In this document: piece after piece, positions 48,903 to 57,344 of the stretch
How the letters are laid out: the number at the start of each line of letters is the position of its first letter
How positions within the stretch are numbered: the first letter of the stretch is position 1
Assembly (NCBI GenBank): GCA_934435195.1
Contig: CAKSAJ010000009.1
Coordinates: forward strand, 1 to 64,000
Direction: 5' to 3'
DNA: 64,000 bases
From: an uncultured Schaedlerella sp.
Lineage (GTDB): Bacteria > Bacillota > Clostridia > Lachnospirales > Lachnospiraceae
Made by a program: the position numbers and the translations under genes
Notes under the pieces: generated by a model
What the model was told of the DNA's origin: nothing
The model's database searches: none
What the model saw: only the letters and a program-made list of their open reading frames with translations

Positions 48903-50270
48903 ATGAGCGAATTTGCAGCATCACCGGAACGTTTGATCATAGGAGCGTTGCTTGGATTTGCAGTATTATTATTTTTAATCATTAAAGTGAAGATACAACC
49001 ATTTATAGCAATTATGTCATCAGCACTGATCATTGGACTGGCGGTTGGAATGCCGTTTGACATGATTACAGACACAATTGCAGAAGGAGTGGGGACAACA
49101 CTTCAGACAATCGCTATTTTGATTGGTTTAGGATCCATGTTTGGAGCTATTTTACAGGTGTCAGGAGGCGTAGAGGTTATCGCAGATACCTTACTTAAAG
49201 TATTTGGTGAGAAAAAAGCACCATGGGCACTTGGAATTACAGGATTAATTGTAGGAATGCCAGTGTTTTTTGAATCAGGATTATTGATTTTAATCCCGGT
49301 TGCATTTGGAATTGCAAGAAAAACAAAAAAATCTGTATTCTGTTATTCAATTCCGTTATTGGCAGGTCTGGCAATCGGACATGCATTTGTACCACCGACA
49401 CCGGGACCGGTTCTTGTAGCGGAAATGTTAAATGTAGAACTTAGTTATGTAATCATGCTTGGAATCATCATTGGAATTCCTGCAATGATCTTAGCAGGAC
49501 CAGTCTTTGGTAAATTTGCCGGAAATAAATTCCACTGTGAAGTACCGACATCTTATCTTGAAAACGAAAAAGAAGCACATGAGAAAGAAAATGGAAAAAG
49601 ACCAAACTTCTTCTTGATTGTCAGCATTATTTTGTTACCACTGTTTTTGATCATTTTAAATACATTATCATCAGTGATTCCATTTATGAAACCGGTACAG
49701 CCTGTACTTGAGTTCTTAGGAACACCGGTAATCGCATTACTCTTATCTACAATTTGTGCAATGCTGTTTTTAGGATTACCTGGAGGATTCGGAATTACAG
49801 AAATTACAACAGTAATGACAAATTCATTACATTCTTGCGGAAATATCATTTTGTTAATTTCAGGTGGCGGAATGTTGAGATTTATTCTTCAGAATTCCGG
49901 TATTGGAGAAGTATTTGGAAATTTCGTAGGTTCATTGCCATTACCGATGGTGCTGGTAGCATTCCTTGTAGCAGCGGTTGTAAGAATTTCTGTTGGTTCA
50001 GCAACGGTTTCAATGACGATGGCGGCAGGAATTATCGCATCTATGCCGATGGTGGCAAATTTAACACAGCTTCAGCTTGCTACACTCACAATCGCTATCG
50101 CAGCAGGCGGAACAGCATTCAGTCATGTAAATGATTCTGGATTCTGGCTTTCAAAGTCATTATTTGAGGTAGATGAAAAGACAAATTTGAAAACATGGAC
50201 AGTAATGGAAACAATTGTTGGATTAGTCGGAATCGTAGGAGCTACAATTGTATGGTTTATTGTTTCATAG
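48903..50270 (+). CDS. Gluconate:H+ symporter (GntP family)
   Basis: A 455-residue permease with about twelve membrane segments. The Gly/Pro-rich family signatures GLALGHAFVPPTPGPV-like (LAIGHAFVPPTPGPV) near 160, GGFGITE and RISVGSATVSMTMAAG near 365 are clear. It imports gluconate or a related sugar acid with protons. GAGGAGG precedes ATG 48903. The following dehydratase, kinase and aldolase genes support a sugar-acid substrate. Confidence 0.93.
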   Translation: MSEFAASPERLIIGALLGFAVLLFLIIKVKIQPFIAIMSSALIIGLAVGMPFDMITDTIAEGVGTTLQTIAILIGLGSMFGAILQVSGGVEVIADTLLKVFGEKKAPWALGITGLIVGMPVFFESGLLILIPVAFGIARKTKKSVFCYSIPLLAGLAIGHAFVPPTPGPVLVAEMLNVELSYVIMLGIIIGIPAMILAGPVFGKFAGNKFHCEVPTSYLENEKEAHEKENGKRPNFFLIVSIILLPLFLIILNTLSSVIPFMKPVQPVLEFLGTPVIALLLSTICAMLFLGLPGGFGITEITTVMTNSLHSCGNIILLISGGGMLRFILQNSGIGEVFGNFVGSLPLPMVLVAFLVAAVVRISVGSATVSMTMAAGIIASMPMVANLTQLQLATLTIAIAAGGTAFSHVNDSGFWLSKSLFEVDEKTNLKTWTVMETIVGLVGIVGATIVWFIVS

Positions 50271-50351
50271 AAATGTTGTAAAAAATTGTAACAGTTGATA
50301 ATAGAAAAAATGGGTAGCAGAACAGAAATACCCAGGATAGGAGAATATATC

Positions 50352-52097
50352 ATGGAATTAAAGAGTCAGGAAATGCGTAAATTAGCACCAGAGTTAGATC
50401 CTCTTCGTATTGGTACAGGTTGGAAAAAAGAGGATTTGGATAAAGTACAGGTAATGGTAGAAAGCACATATGGAGACAGCCATCCTGGAAGTGGTCATTT
50501 AAATATTTTAGTAGAAGAAGTAAGAGCAGGTGTTGCTGAAGAAGGGGGATTCGGAGCAAGATATTTCTGTACAGATATCTGTGATGGAGAAAGTCAGGGA
50601 ACTGACGGAATCAACTATAGTCTGGCAAGCCGAGAGATGATTGCAAATATGATCGAGATCCATGCAAATGCAACACCATTTGATGCAGGTGTATATCTTT
50701 CAAGCTGTGATAAAGGAGTACCGGGAAATCTGATGGGACTTGCACGTGTGAACATTCCGTCTGTTGTTGTTCCGGGAGGAACAATGAATGCAGGACCAGA
50801 GATGCTTACATTAGAGCAGCTTGGAATGTACAGCGCAAAATATGAACGTGGAGAGATTGATCAGGAAAAACTGGATTGGGCAAAATGTAATGCATGTCCA
50901 AGCTGCGGTGCATGTTCATTTATCGGAACTGCATCTACAATGCAGATTATGGCTGAGGCGCTTGGTCTGGCTTTACCAGGAAGCGCATTGATGCCTGCAA
51001 CCAGTCCGGATCTGCTTGCATTTGCAAGAGAGGCAGGACGTCAGGCAGTGCGACTGGCAACAATGGAACATATGCTTCCATCTGATATTGTAACGATGGA
51101 CAGTTTCGAAAATGCAATTCTGGTTCACGCAGCAATTTCAGGAAGTACAAACTGCTTATTGCATCTTCCGGCAATCGCTCATGAATTTGGAATTGAAATC
51201 ACAGGAGATACATTTGACAGATTGCATAGAAATGCAAGATATCTGTTAGATATCCGTCCGGCAGGAAAATGGCCTGCAGAGTGCTTCTATTATGCCGGTG
51301 GTGTGCCTGCAATCATGGAAGAAATCAAAGAACATCTGCACCTGGACGTTATGACTGTGACAGGTAAAACACTTGGAGAAAATCTTGAGGAATTAAAGAA
51401 GAATGGCTTTTATGAAAAATGTGATAAATGGCTGCAGGAATTTAACAAGCGTTACAATGTGAATGTAACAAAAGAGGACATTATCCGTCCATATGATAAA
51501 GCAATCGGAACAGATGGAAGTATCGCTGTTCTTCGAGGAAACCTTGCACCGGAAGGCGCTGTAATTAAACACACAGCATGCCCGAAAGAAATGTTCAAAT
51601 CCGTGCTTAGAGCAAGACCATTTGACAGCGAAGAAGAATGTCTGGATGCAGTATTAAAACACAAAGTACAAAAAGGAGATGCTGTATTTATCCGATATGA
51701 AGGACCAAAAGGAAGCGGAATGCCGGAAATGTTCTATACATCAGAAGCAATCAGCAGTGATGCAGAGCTTGGAAGAAGTATTGCATTGATCACAGACGGT
51801 AGATTCTCAGGTGCGTCTACAGGACCAGTGATCGGACATTGTAGTCCGGAAGCGGTTGAAGGCGGTCCGATTGCACTTGTTGAAGAAGGCGACTTAATTG
51901 AAATTGATGTGATGGAGAGAAAACTCAACATTATCGGAGTTGCAGGCGAAAGAAAGACGATGGAAGAAATCGATGAGATCCTGAAAGAACGTCGCAAGAA
52001 CTGGAAACCGAAAGAAATGAAATATAAAACAGGTGTTTTAAGAATGTTCAGCCAGCATGCAACAAGTCCTATGAAAGGTGCATACCTTGATTTTTAA
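50352..52097 (+). CDS. IlvD/Edd-family sugar-acid dehydratase
   Basis: ATG 50352 follows AGGAGA at 50338-50343 with good spacing; a longer frame is rejected. The 581-residue protein has the Fe-S cysteines of the family (SSCDKGVPG near 117-125 and CPSCGACSFIG near 187-192) and GRFSGASTGPVIGH near 490. Family members dehydrate dihydroxy-acids, phosphogluconate or aldonic acids. With a KDG kinase and KDPG aldolase but no gluconate kinase next to it, the likely reaction is gluconate to 2-keto-3-deoxygluconate. Branched-chain amino acid synthesis is less likely here. Confidence 0.88.
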   Translation: MELKSQEMRKLAPELDPLRIGTGWKKEDLDKVQVMVESTYGDSHPGSGHLNILVEEVRAGVAEEGGFGARYFCTDICDGESQGTDGINYSLASREMIANMIEIHANATPFDAGVYLSSCDKGVPGNLMGLARVNIPSVVVPGGTMNAGPEMLTLEQLGMYSAKYERGEIDQEKLDWAKCNACPSCGACSFIGTASTMQIMAEALGLALPGSALMPATSPDLLAFAREAGRQAVRLATMEHMLPSDIVTMDSFENAILVHAAISGSTNCLLHLPAIAHEFGIEITGDTFDRLHRNARYLLDIRPAGKWPAECFYYAGGVPAIMEEIKEHLHLDVMTVTGKTLGENLEELKKNGFYEKCDKWLQEFNKRYNVNVTKEDIIRPYDKAIGTDGSIAVLRGNLAPEGAVIKHTACPKEMFKSVLRARPFDSEEECLDAVLKHKVQKGDAVFIRYEGPKGSGMPEMFYTSEAISSDAELGRSIALITDGRFSGASTGPVIGHCSPEAVEGGPIALVEEGDLIEIDVMERKLNIIGVAGERKTMEEIDEILKERRKNWKPKEMKYKTGVLRMFSQHATSPMKGAYLDF

Positions 52098-52167
52098 ATA
52101 AGAATTGTTTCTGAGGAAGATACCTTTGTGGATAAAAGAAAGGAAACGAATGAAATAGGTGGAGTCT

Positions 52168-53232
52168 ATGAGAAAAATAAAAAAACATCGATTTATTACG
52201 ATGGGGGAAATCTTACTTAGATTGACTCCCCCTGATTATGAGGAAATAAGACAGGCAGGCAGTTTTGATGTCAGATATGGAGGGAGTGAGGCAAATGTTG
52301 CCTTATCCCTCGCAAATTTAGGTGTTGATGCATCTTTCTTTACAATCGTTCCGGACAATAGTCTTGGGAAAAGTGCAATTCAAATGTTGAAAATGAATGA
52401 TGTAAATTGTAAATCTGTGATTTATTCAACAGCAGAGGAAACACCGACACATCGCCTGGGAACATATTATTTGGAAGCCGGATATGGAATTCGTCCAAGT
52501 AAAGTTATTTATGACAGAAAAAATAGTGCGATCACAGAGTATGATTTTGATAAAATTGATTTTGAAAAATTATTAGATGGTTACACATGGCTTCATTTAA
52601 GCGGAATTACGCCTGCACTTGGAGAAAAATGTCAGGGCATCATTTTAAAATGCATGGAAATTGCAAAAGAAAAAGATATAGTAGTCAGCTTTGATGGAAA
52701 CTTTAGAAGTACACTTTGGAACTGGGAAGAGGCAAGAGCATTTTGTACGAAATGTCTTCCATATATAGATGTTTTGTTTGGAATTGAGCCATATCATTTA
52801 TGGAAAGATGTGAATAACCATGAACTGGGAGATGCGAAAGATGGCTTATCTTTGCAGCCGAATCTGGAAGAACAAGATGAGGTGTTTCAGAAATTCTGTC
52901 AGCAGTATCCAAATTTAAAATGTATTGCAAGACATGTAAGATACGCACATAGTTGCAGCGAAAACAGTCTGAAAGCATATTTGTGGTTAGATGGAAAGAC
53001 TTACGAAAGCAATCAATTGCGTTTTCAGATTTTAGACCGTGTCGGTGGTGGGGATGCCTTTGTAAGTGGAATCATATATGCACTTATGAATGGATATTCG
53101 CCGGAAGATACAGCGAATTTTGGTGTTGCAGCAAGTGCTGTAAAACATACGATCCATGGTGATGGTAATATTACAGATGATGTTTCATTAATTAAACATG
53201 TGATGCAGATGAATTTTGATATTAAAAGATAA
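52168..53232 (+). CDS. kdgK: 2-keto-3-deoxygluconate kinase (PfkB family)
   Basis: ATG 52168 is used; a GTG three codons upstream is also possible. The 354-residue kinase has the PfkB signatures GGSEANVALSLANLG near 40 and the catalytic GGGDAFVSGI near 295 with the base Asp. It should phosphorylate KDG to KDPG with ATP. It is placed between the dehydratase and the KDPG aldolase. The family includes other sugar kinases, so the substrate rests on context. Confidence 0.88.
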   Translation: MRKIKKHRFITMGEILLRLTPPDYEEIRQAGSFDVRYGGSEANVALSLANLGVDASFFTIVPDNSLGKSAIQMLKMNDVNCKSVIYSTAEETPTHRLGTYYLEAGYGIRPSKVIYDRKNSAITEYDFDKIDFEKLLDGYTWLHLSGITPALGEKCQGIILKCMEIAKEKDIVVSFDGNFRSTLWNWEEARAFCTKCLPYIDVLFGIEPYHLWKDVNNHELGDAKDGLSLQPNLEEQDEVFQKFCQQYPNLKCIARHVRYAHSCSENSLKAYLWLDGKTYESNQLRFQILDRVGGGDAFVSGIIYALMNGYSPEDTANFGVAASAVKHTIHGDGNITDDVSLIKHVMQMNFDIKR

Positions 53233-53254
53233 TGTGAGAAAGGAAAAGTGAGAA

Positions 53255-53884
53255 ATGAAAGAGTTATATGAGCAGTTTCATAAACTGGGTGTAGTGCCGG
53301 TAGTTGTTTTGGATGAAGTGAAAGATGCAGTTCCACTTGCAAAAGCACTGGTAGAGGGGGGACTTCCTTGTGCGGAAGTTACATTCCGTACAGAAGCGGC
53401 AGCAGAGTCCATTAAAGTAATGACACAGGCTTATCCGGAAATGTTAGTCGGAGCCGGTACAGTATTGACTACAGAACAGGTAGATGAAGCAGTAGCAGCC
53501 GGTGCAAAATTTATTGTAAGTCCAGGCTTTGATCCAGAAGTTGTAGATTACTGTCTTGCGAAAAACATCCCTATCCTTCCGGGATGCGTAACGCCGTCAG
53601 AAGTTGCACAGGCAGTAAAACGTGGTTTAAAAGTTGTGAAATTCTTCCCGGCAGAACAAGCCGGCGGACTTGCTATGATCAAAGCAATGGCGGCTCCATA
53701 TCATCAGTTGAAATTTATGCCGACAGGTGGAATTAATCCAAATAATTTAAAAGAATATCTTGCATTTGATAAGATACTCTGCTGTGGCGGAAGCTGGATG
53801 GTAAAAGGAGAACTTGTAAAATCAGGTGACTTTGAGAAAATCAAGGAGCTTACAAGAGAAGCGAAGAATATGGCAACTGCCTAG
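53255..53884 (+). CDS. eda: KDPG/KHG aldolase
   Basis: A 209-residue class I aldolase of standard length. AEVTFRTEAA near 43 holds the catalytic Glu, and GLKVVKFFPAEQAGG near 128 the Schiff-base Lys. It splits KDPG to pyruvate and glyceraldehyde 3-phosphate, completing the route. It is the last gene of the operon; a long palindromic element follows directly. Confidence 0.95.
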   Translation: MKELYEQFHKLGVVPVVVLDEVKDAVPLAKALVEGGLPCAEVTFRTEAAAESIKVMTQAYPEMLVGAGTVLTTEQVDEAVAAGAKFIVSPGFDPEVVDYCLAKNIPILPGCVTPSEVAQAVKRGLKVVKFFPAEQAGGLAMIKAMAAPYHQLKFMPTGGINPNNLKEYLAFDKILCCGGSWMVKGELVKSGDFEKIKELTREAKNMATA

Positions 53885-53908
53885 GATTCCTTAAAGATAC
53901 AACACTCT

Positions 53909-53990
53909 ATAAGAATAGACTATGTAAACCAGTGACTTGAAGTCGGACTTGTCCGATAAAGAGGAACGGGAGAGCATAGTCTATTCTTAT
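53909..53990 (+). repeat. Dispersed palindromic element I, copy 1
   Basis: Outer arms 53909-53924 and 53975-53990 are exact complements (16 bp). Inside lies a second hairpin, TCGGACTTGTCCGA. The internal sequence matches 57231-57321 at most positions. It follows eda and probably ends that transcript. Confidence 0.8.
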
Positions 53991-54138
53991 GTTACTGTTC
54001 ACAGCATAGCTGTAAACAGTAACGCATCTCGCCATTTAGAATCGTCTGCGACGATGGGCGAGATGCATTCAGGCCAAAACGTGCATCCTCAGAGCTAATC
54101 AGCAGGGTGATTAGCTCTGGTCTGAACAGTAACATTTT
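53991..54138 (+). repeat. Three-hairpin structured intergenic element
   Basis: Three strong hairpins in a row: 53991-53999 with 54015-54023; 54024-54033 with 54057-54066; 54091-54100 with 54109-54118. In addition TGAACAGTAAC at 54123-54133, followed by ATTTTT, can pair with 53991-54001 in place of the first hairpin. The element fills the gap before the lyase gene at 54263. It is either an RNA regulator or a dispersed palindromic repeat. Confidence 0.6.
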
Positions 54139-54262
54139 TCTATATAATTATATTCATTGAAATGAAATCAATAGCGAGTTACAATTTGACAAATTCACTG
54201 TGAGGTGAGTATAGTAGTAGACAGAGTAATCACTATAAACATAATTATAAGGAGCAACGAAC

Positions 54263-55300
54263 ATGATACGATTTAATAATGACTACAATCAGGGAGCGCA
54301 TCCTGCAATTTTATCGGCACTTCAGCAGACAAATGAGACTTCCTATGCCGGTTATGGTGAAGATGAGTGGTGTGAGGCAGCAAGAAAAGAAATCCGCAAA
54401 TATCTTGGAGAAGCAGACAATGAAATTTACTTCATGATTGGCGGAACACAGGTGAATTATACGGTTATTACAGCAGCACTTCGTCCGTACCAGAGTGTGA
54501 TCAGTGCGGATTGCGGACACATAAATAACCATGAGGCAGGTTCGATTGAGCATACGGGACACAAAGTGCTGCTTGTTCCGGCTGAAAATGGAAAATTAAC
54601 AGCAAAATCAATCGCAGATGAGGCGGCAAAATATTATGAGCATGGAGAGGCTGAATATCTGACTCAGCCGAAGATGGTATTTCTTTCATCCCCATCAGAG
54701 TTTGGAACTACATATAAGAAAGAAGAATTGATTGAAATCCGTAAAGTGTGCGATAAATATGGAATGTATCTGTATGTTGACGGAGCAAGAATGGGATACT
54801 GGCTTACTTCTGATGAATGTGATGTGACACTTGCCGATCTGGCAGAGCTGGCAGATTTATTTTACATAGGCGGAACAAAATGTGGTGCTTTATTAGGAGA
54901 GGCACTTGTGATCATAAATCCTAAGTTGAGAGATCACTTTAAGACATATATGAAGCAAAGCGGTGGAGTTTTAGCAAAAGGATGGCTTTTAGGGCTTCAG
55001 TTTTATGAATTATTTAAAGATGGTTTATATTTTGAAATTACAAAGAAGGCAAATGAATTTGCAATGATGATGAAAGCGGCTTTTGAGAAGGCTGGAATGT
55101 CTTTTTATATTGAAAGTGGTACAAATCAGCAGTTTGTGATTTTGACAAAAGCACAGGCGGAGAAGCTGGCTGAAAAATTTGTGTTTGAATTCAGTCATGA
55201 TGTAGATGACAATCATGTGTGCGTGCGTTTCTGCACAAGCTGGAGTACGACAGAGGAAGACATAAAAACATTGGTAGATGAGCTAAATACAATGATTTAG
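54263..55300 (+). CDS. Threonine aldolase-like PLP lyase
   Basis: A 345-residue fold-type I PLP enzyme of the beta-eliminating lyase group: N-terminal NNDYNQGAHPAILSAL, YVDGARMGYW (the Asp contacting PLP) near 174-183 and FYIGGTKCGALLGE near 208 with the PLP-binding Lys. Low-specificity L-threonine aldolases cleave threonine to glycine and acetaldehyde. AAGGAG precedes the ATG. Related tryptophanase-like lyases cannot be fully excluded. Confidence 0.88.
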   Translation: MIRFNNDYNQGAHPAILSALQQTNETSYAGYGEDEWCEAARKEIRKYLGEADNEIYFMIGGTQVNYTVITAALRPYQSVISADCGHINNHEAGSIEHTGHKVLLVPAENGKLTAKSIADEAAKYYEHGEAEYLTQPKMVFLSSPSEFGTTYKKEELIEIRKVCDKYGMYLYVDGARMGYWLTSDECDVTLADLAELADLFYIGGTKCGALLGEALVIINPKLRDHFKTYMKQSGGVLAKGWLLGLQFYELFKDGLYFEITKKANEFAMMMKAAFEKAGMSFYIESGTNQQFVILTKAQAEKLAEKFVFEFSHDVDDNHVCVRFCTSWSTTEEDIKTLVDELNTMI

Positions 55301-55301
55301 C

Positions 55302-55345
55302 TTTATCTCAATCGAGAAGACTCCCACCTCTTTCAGGTGGTGAGT
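55302..55345 (+). repeat. Dispersed palindromic element II, partial copy
   Basis: Begins TTTATCTCAATCGAGAAG and contains CCCACCT...AGGTGG. It matches 58687-58730 almost base for base but lacks the right half. The hairpin style resembles ends of IS200/IS605-type elements. Confidence 0.7.
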
Positions 55346-55458
55346 AACTGCTCGACTTAAATCTTATCATTCGGAAAATTTTGTGTTATACTTTTTAAAG
55401 AAATTATGTTTGGGGATGTCCCAGCATCTTTTACGAATTAAGAAATGGAGAAAAGAAT

Positions 55459-56484
55459 ATGTCATTAGAGAAAAATTTAGCATATATCGGGGAGCAGCTA
55501 AAATCACTTACAGCAATTGCCAGTCCGACAGGATTTACAAAAAAGGCAACAGAGTATCTTTGCGAACAGTTTCAGAAGATGGGGTATGAGCCGGAACTCT
55601 CTAATAAAGGAAATATAAATGTAGTACTTGGAGGGGAAGGAAGTCCATTGGTTTTGACAGCACACTTAGATACGCTTGGAGCAATGGTTCGTTCAATTAA
55701 GGAGAACGGTCGTCTCCGACCAACTACACTTGGAGGACATCAGTGGAATACAGCAGACGGTGAAAATTGTATGGTATTTACACGCGATGGAAAAATGTAT
55801 ACAGGTGTTGTCTTAAATACAGAGCCATCAGCGCATGTTGCAGACGAAAATATTGAAAGAAAAGAAGAAAATATGGAGATTCTTCTGGATGAAAATGTGA
55901 ATGATAAAGCAGGAGTAAAAGCCCTTGGAATCCAGGTTGGGGATATTATTGCAATGGATCCACGTACAGTTATTACAGAAAGTGGTTATATAAAAAGCCG
56001 TTTTCTGGATGATAAGCTTTCCGTGGCAATACTTCTTGGAGTTGCACGCGCGATAAAAGAAGAGGGATGGAAATTAAATCGCAAGGTCTCATTGCTTTTC
56101 ACAGTATATGAAGAAGTAGGACACGGCGGAAGCTTTATTCCGGCCGACACAGAAGAGATGATTTCTGTAGATATGGGATGTGTTGGGGCAGATCTTGAAT
56201 GTACAGAGCGTATGGTATCAATCTGTGCAAAGGATTCACGTGGCCCTTATAACTATGATCTGGTCACTACGTTATCAGAAATTGCAAAAGAAGAAGGTCT
56301 GGATTATGCAATTGATGTTTATCCACACTATGGCTCAGATGTAGAGGCTGCACTTGCAGGAGGATACGATATCCGACATGGTCTTATCGGACCGGGAGTA
56401 TACGCTTCACATAATTATGAGCGTTCTCATATGGACGGAGTTATGAATTCCTATAAGTTGCTTGAAAAATATTTGACGAGATAG
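55459..56484 (+). CDS. M42-family metallopeptidase
   Basis: A 341-residue aminopeptidase-like protein. Metal ligands appear in LTAHLDTLG near 73, DDKLSVAILLG near 184-194, YEEVGHGGS near 217-225 and the C-terminal HNYERSH with the last His. The family includes glutamyl aminopeptidases and endoglucanase-annotated relatives; it acts on small peptides in the cytosol as large complexes. The start ATG 55459 follows TGGAGAAAAG. Confidence 0.9.
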   Translation: MSLEKNLAYIGEQLKSLTAIASPTGFTKKATEYLCEQFQKMGYEPELSNKGNINVVLGGEGSPLVLTAHLDTLGAMVRSIKENGRLRPTTLGGHQWNTADGENCMVFTRDGKMYTGVVLNTEPSAHVADENIERKEENMEILLDENVNDKAGVKALGIQVGDIIAMDPRTVITESGYIKSRFLDDKLSVAILLGVARAIKEEGWKLNRKVSLLFTVYEEVGHGGSFIPADTEEMISVDMGCVGADLECTERMVSICAKDSRGPYNYDLVTTLSEIAKEEGLDYAIDVYPHYGSDVEAALAGGYDIRHGLIGPGVYASHNYERSHMDGVMNSYKLLEKYLTR

Positions 56485-56528
56485 AGGGAGTGCTATTTTG
56501 TTCATTAAGTAGCGATAAGGCAACACAC

Positions 56529-56737
56529 GAAAACAAATAGGATACATTTCTGTTCAGATTTAAATCGGAGGGAAATACATAAAGGCGTAGATTTTGGTTA
56601 AATACAATAAACTTGAACTCAAACTCACTGCTTCGCAGTTCAAACACGTTCGTTCAAGTTTATTAACCCCAAAATCTACGCCTTAAGTATTTCCAACTCC
56701 TCTATCATATTCACTGAAATGTATCCTATTTGTTTTC
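56529..56737. repeat. Nested inverted-repeat element (~210 bp)
   Basis: Outer arms 56529-56550 and 56716-56737 are perfect 22-bp complements. Inside, the block at about 56567-56600 pairs with about 56663-56700, and AATAAACTTGAAC pairs with GTTCAAGTTTATT around a small GCTTCGC hairpin. There is no coding frame. It may be a non-autonomous mobile element or an unusual terminator for the M42 gene. Confidence 0.75.
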
Positions 56738-56828
56738 AGTTTGTACGTTATCGCATGCTTGATGAACGAAAGAGCAGAACTTTGCTGGACAAGCGTTGCG
56801 GATATATCTGCGATAATGGATTTTCAGA

Positions 56829-57180
56829 AATTGAAGATGCATAATTTTGAAGGGGAGTATCTGCAAGTCATAGAAAGAGCTGGTTGAAGATGCAAAATTT
56901 TGATAGAAAGCATCCGCAGGTCATAGAAAACGTGGGATGCAGATGTAAAATTTGAAAAGGAAGTATCCTCAAGTCCTAGAAAAGGAAAGATGTAGATGCA
57001 ATTGTACATGTCAGGCAGGATGAAAAGTATCTGCAAGTTTAAAGAAAAGCAAGTTGCGGATACATCGGTCCTAAAAAGAGCATCTGCAACAATGGATATC
57101 AAGACAGTGCAGATACATCAGCCTAAAAAAGAGCATCTGCAACAGCGAATAAGCGAGATGTGCAGATACATGAGGTGCCA
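56829..57180 (+). repeat. Imperfect tandem repeat array (~55-bp units)
   Basis: About six degenerate units, each with a GATGCA- or CAGATACAT-like start, an A/T-rich middle and a GTATCTGCAAG- or GCATCTGCAA-like end followed by TAGAAAAG. Units drift strongly from left to right. Complementary TTGCAGAT and ATCTGCAA segments can pair within and between units. There are no conserved spacers as in CRISPR. Confidence 0.6.
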
Positions 57181-57230
57181 GAAAAGTGAATCTTTCTGGC
57201 ATCCTATCTATTTCAATCACGATACACCAA

Positions 57231-57321
57231 AAAGCAAGAAAAGACTATGCAATCCAGCGAATTGGAGTCGGGCTTGCCCGACGAAGCTGAGCAGGAGTGC
57301 ATAGTCTTTTTCTTGCTTTGA
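57231..57321. repeat. Dispersed palindromic element I, copy 2
   Basis: Arms 57231-57252 and 57301-57321 pair over about 21 bp with one bulge; the inside (CCAGCGAATTGGAGTCGGGC...) matches copy 1 at 53925-53974. It lies downstream of the flavodiiron gene on the opposite strand and of the M42 gene, so it can act as a terminator for either. Confidence 0.8.
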
Positions 57322-57344
57322 GGCTGTCGTGAACTAAATAGAAA

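Noticed and set aside
50352..52097. Dihydroxy-acid dehydratase of valine/isoleucine synthesis
   Set aside because: Family similarity allows it, but the operon (GntP, KDG kinase, KDPG aldolase) points to a sugar-acid dehydratase.
56829..57180. CRISPR array
   Set aside because: Units are degenerate, of unequal length and lack constant repeats with unique spacers; there are no cas genes.
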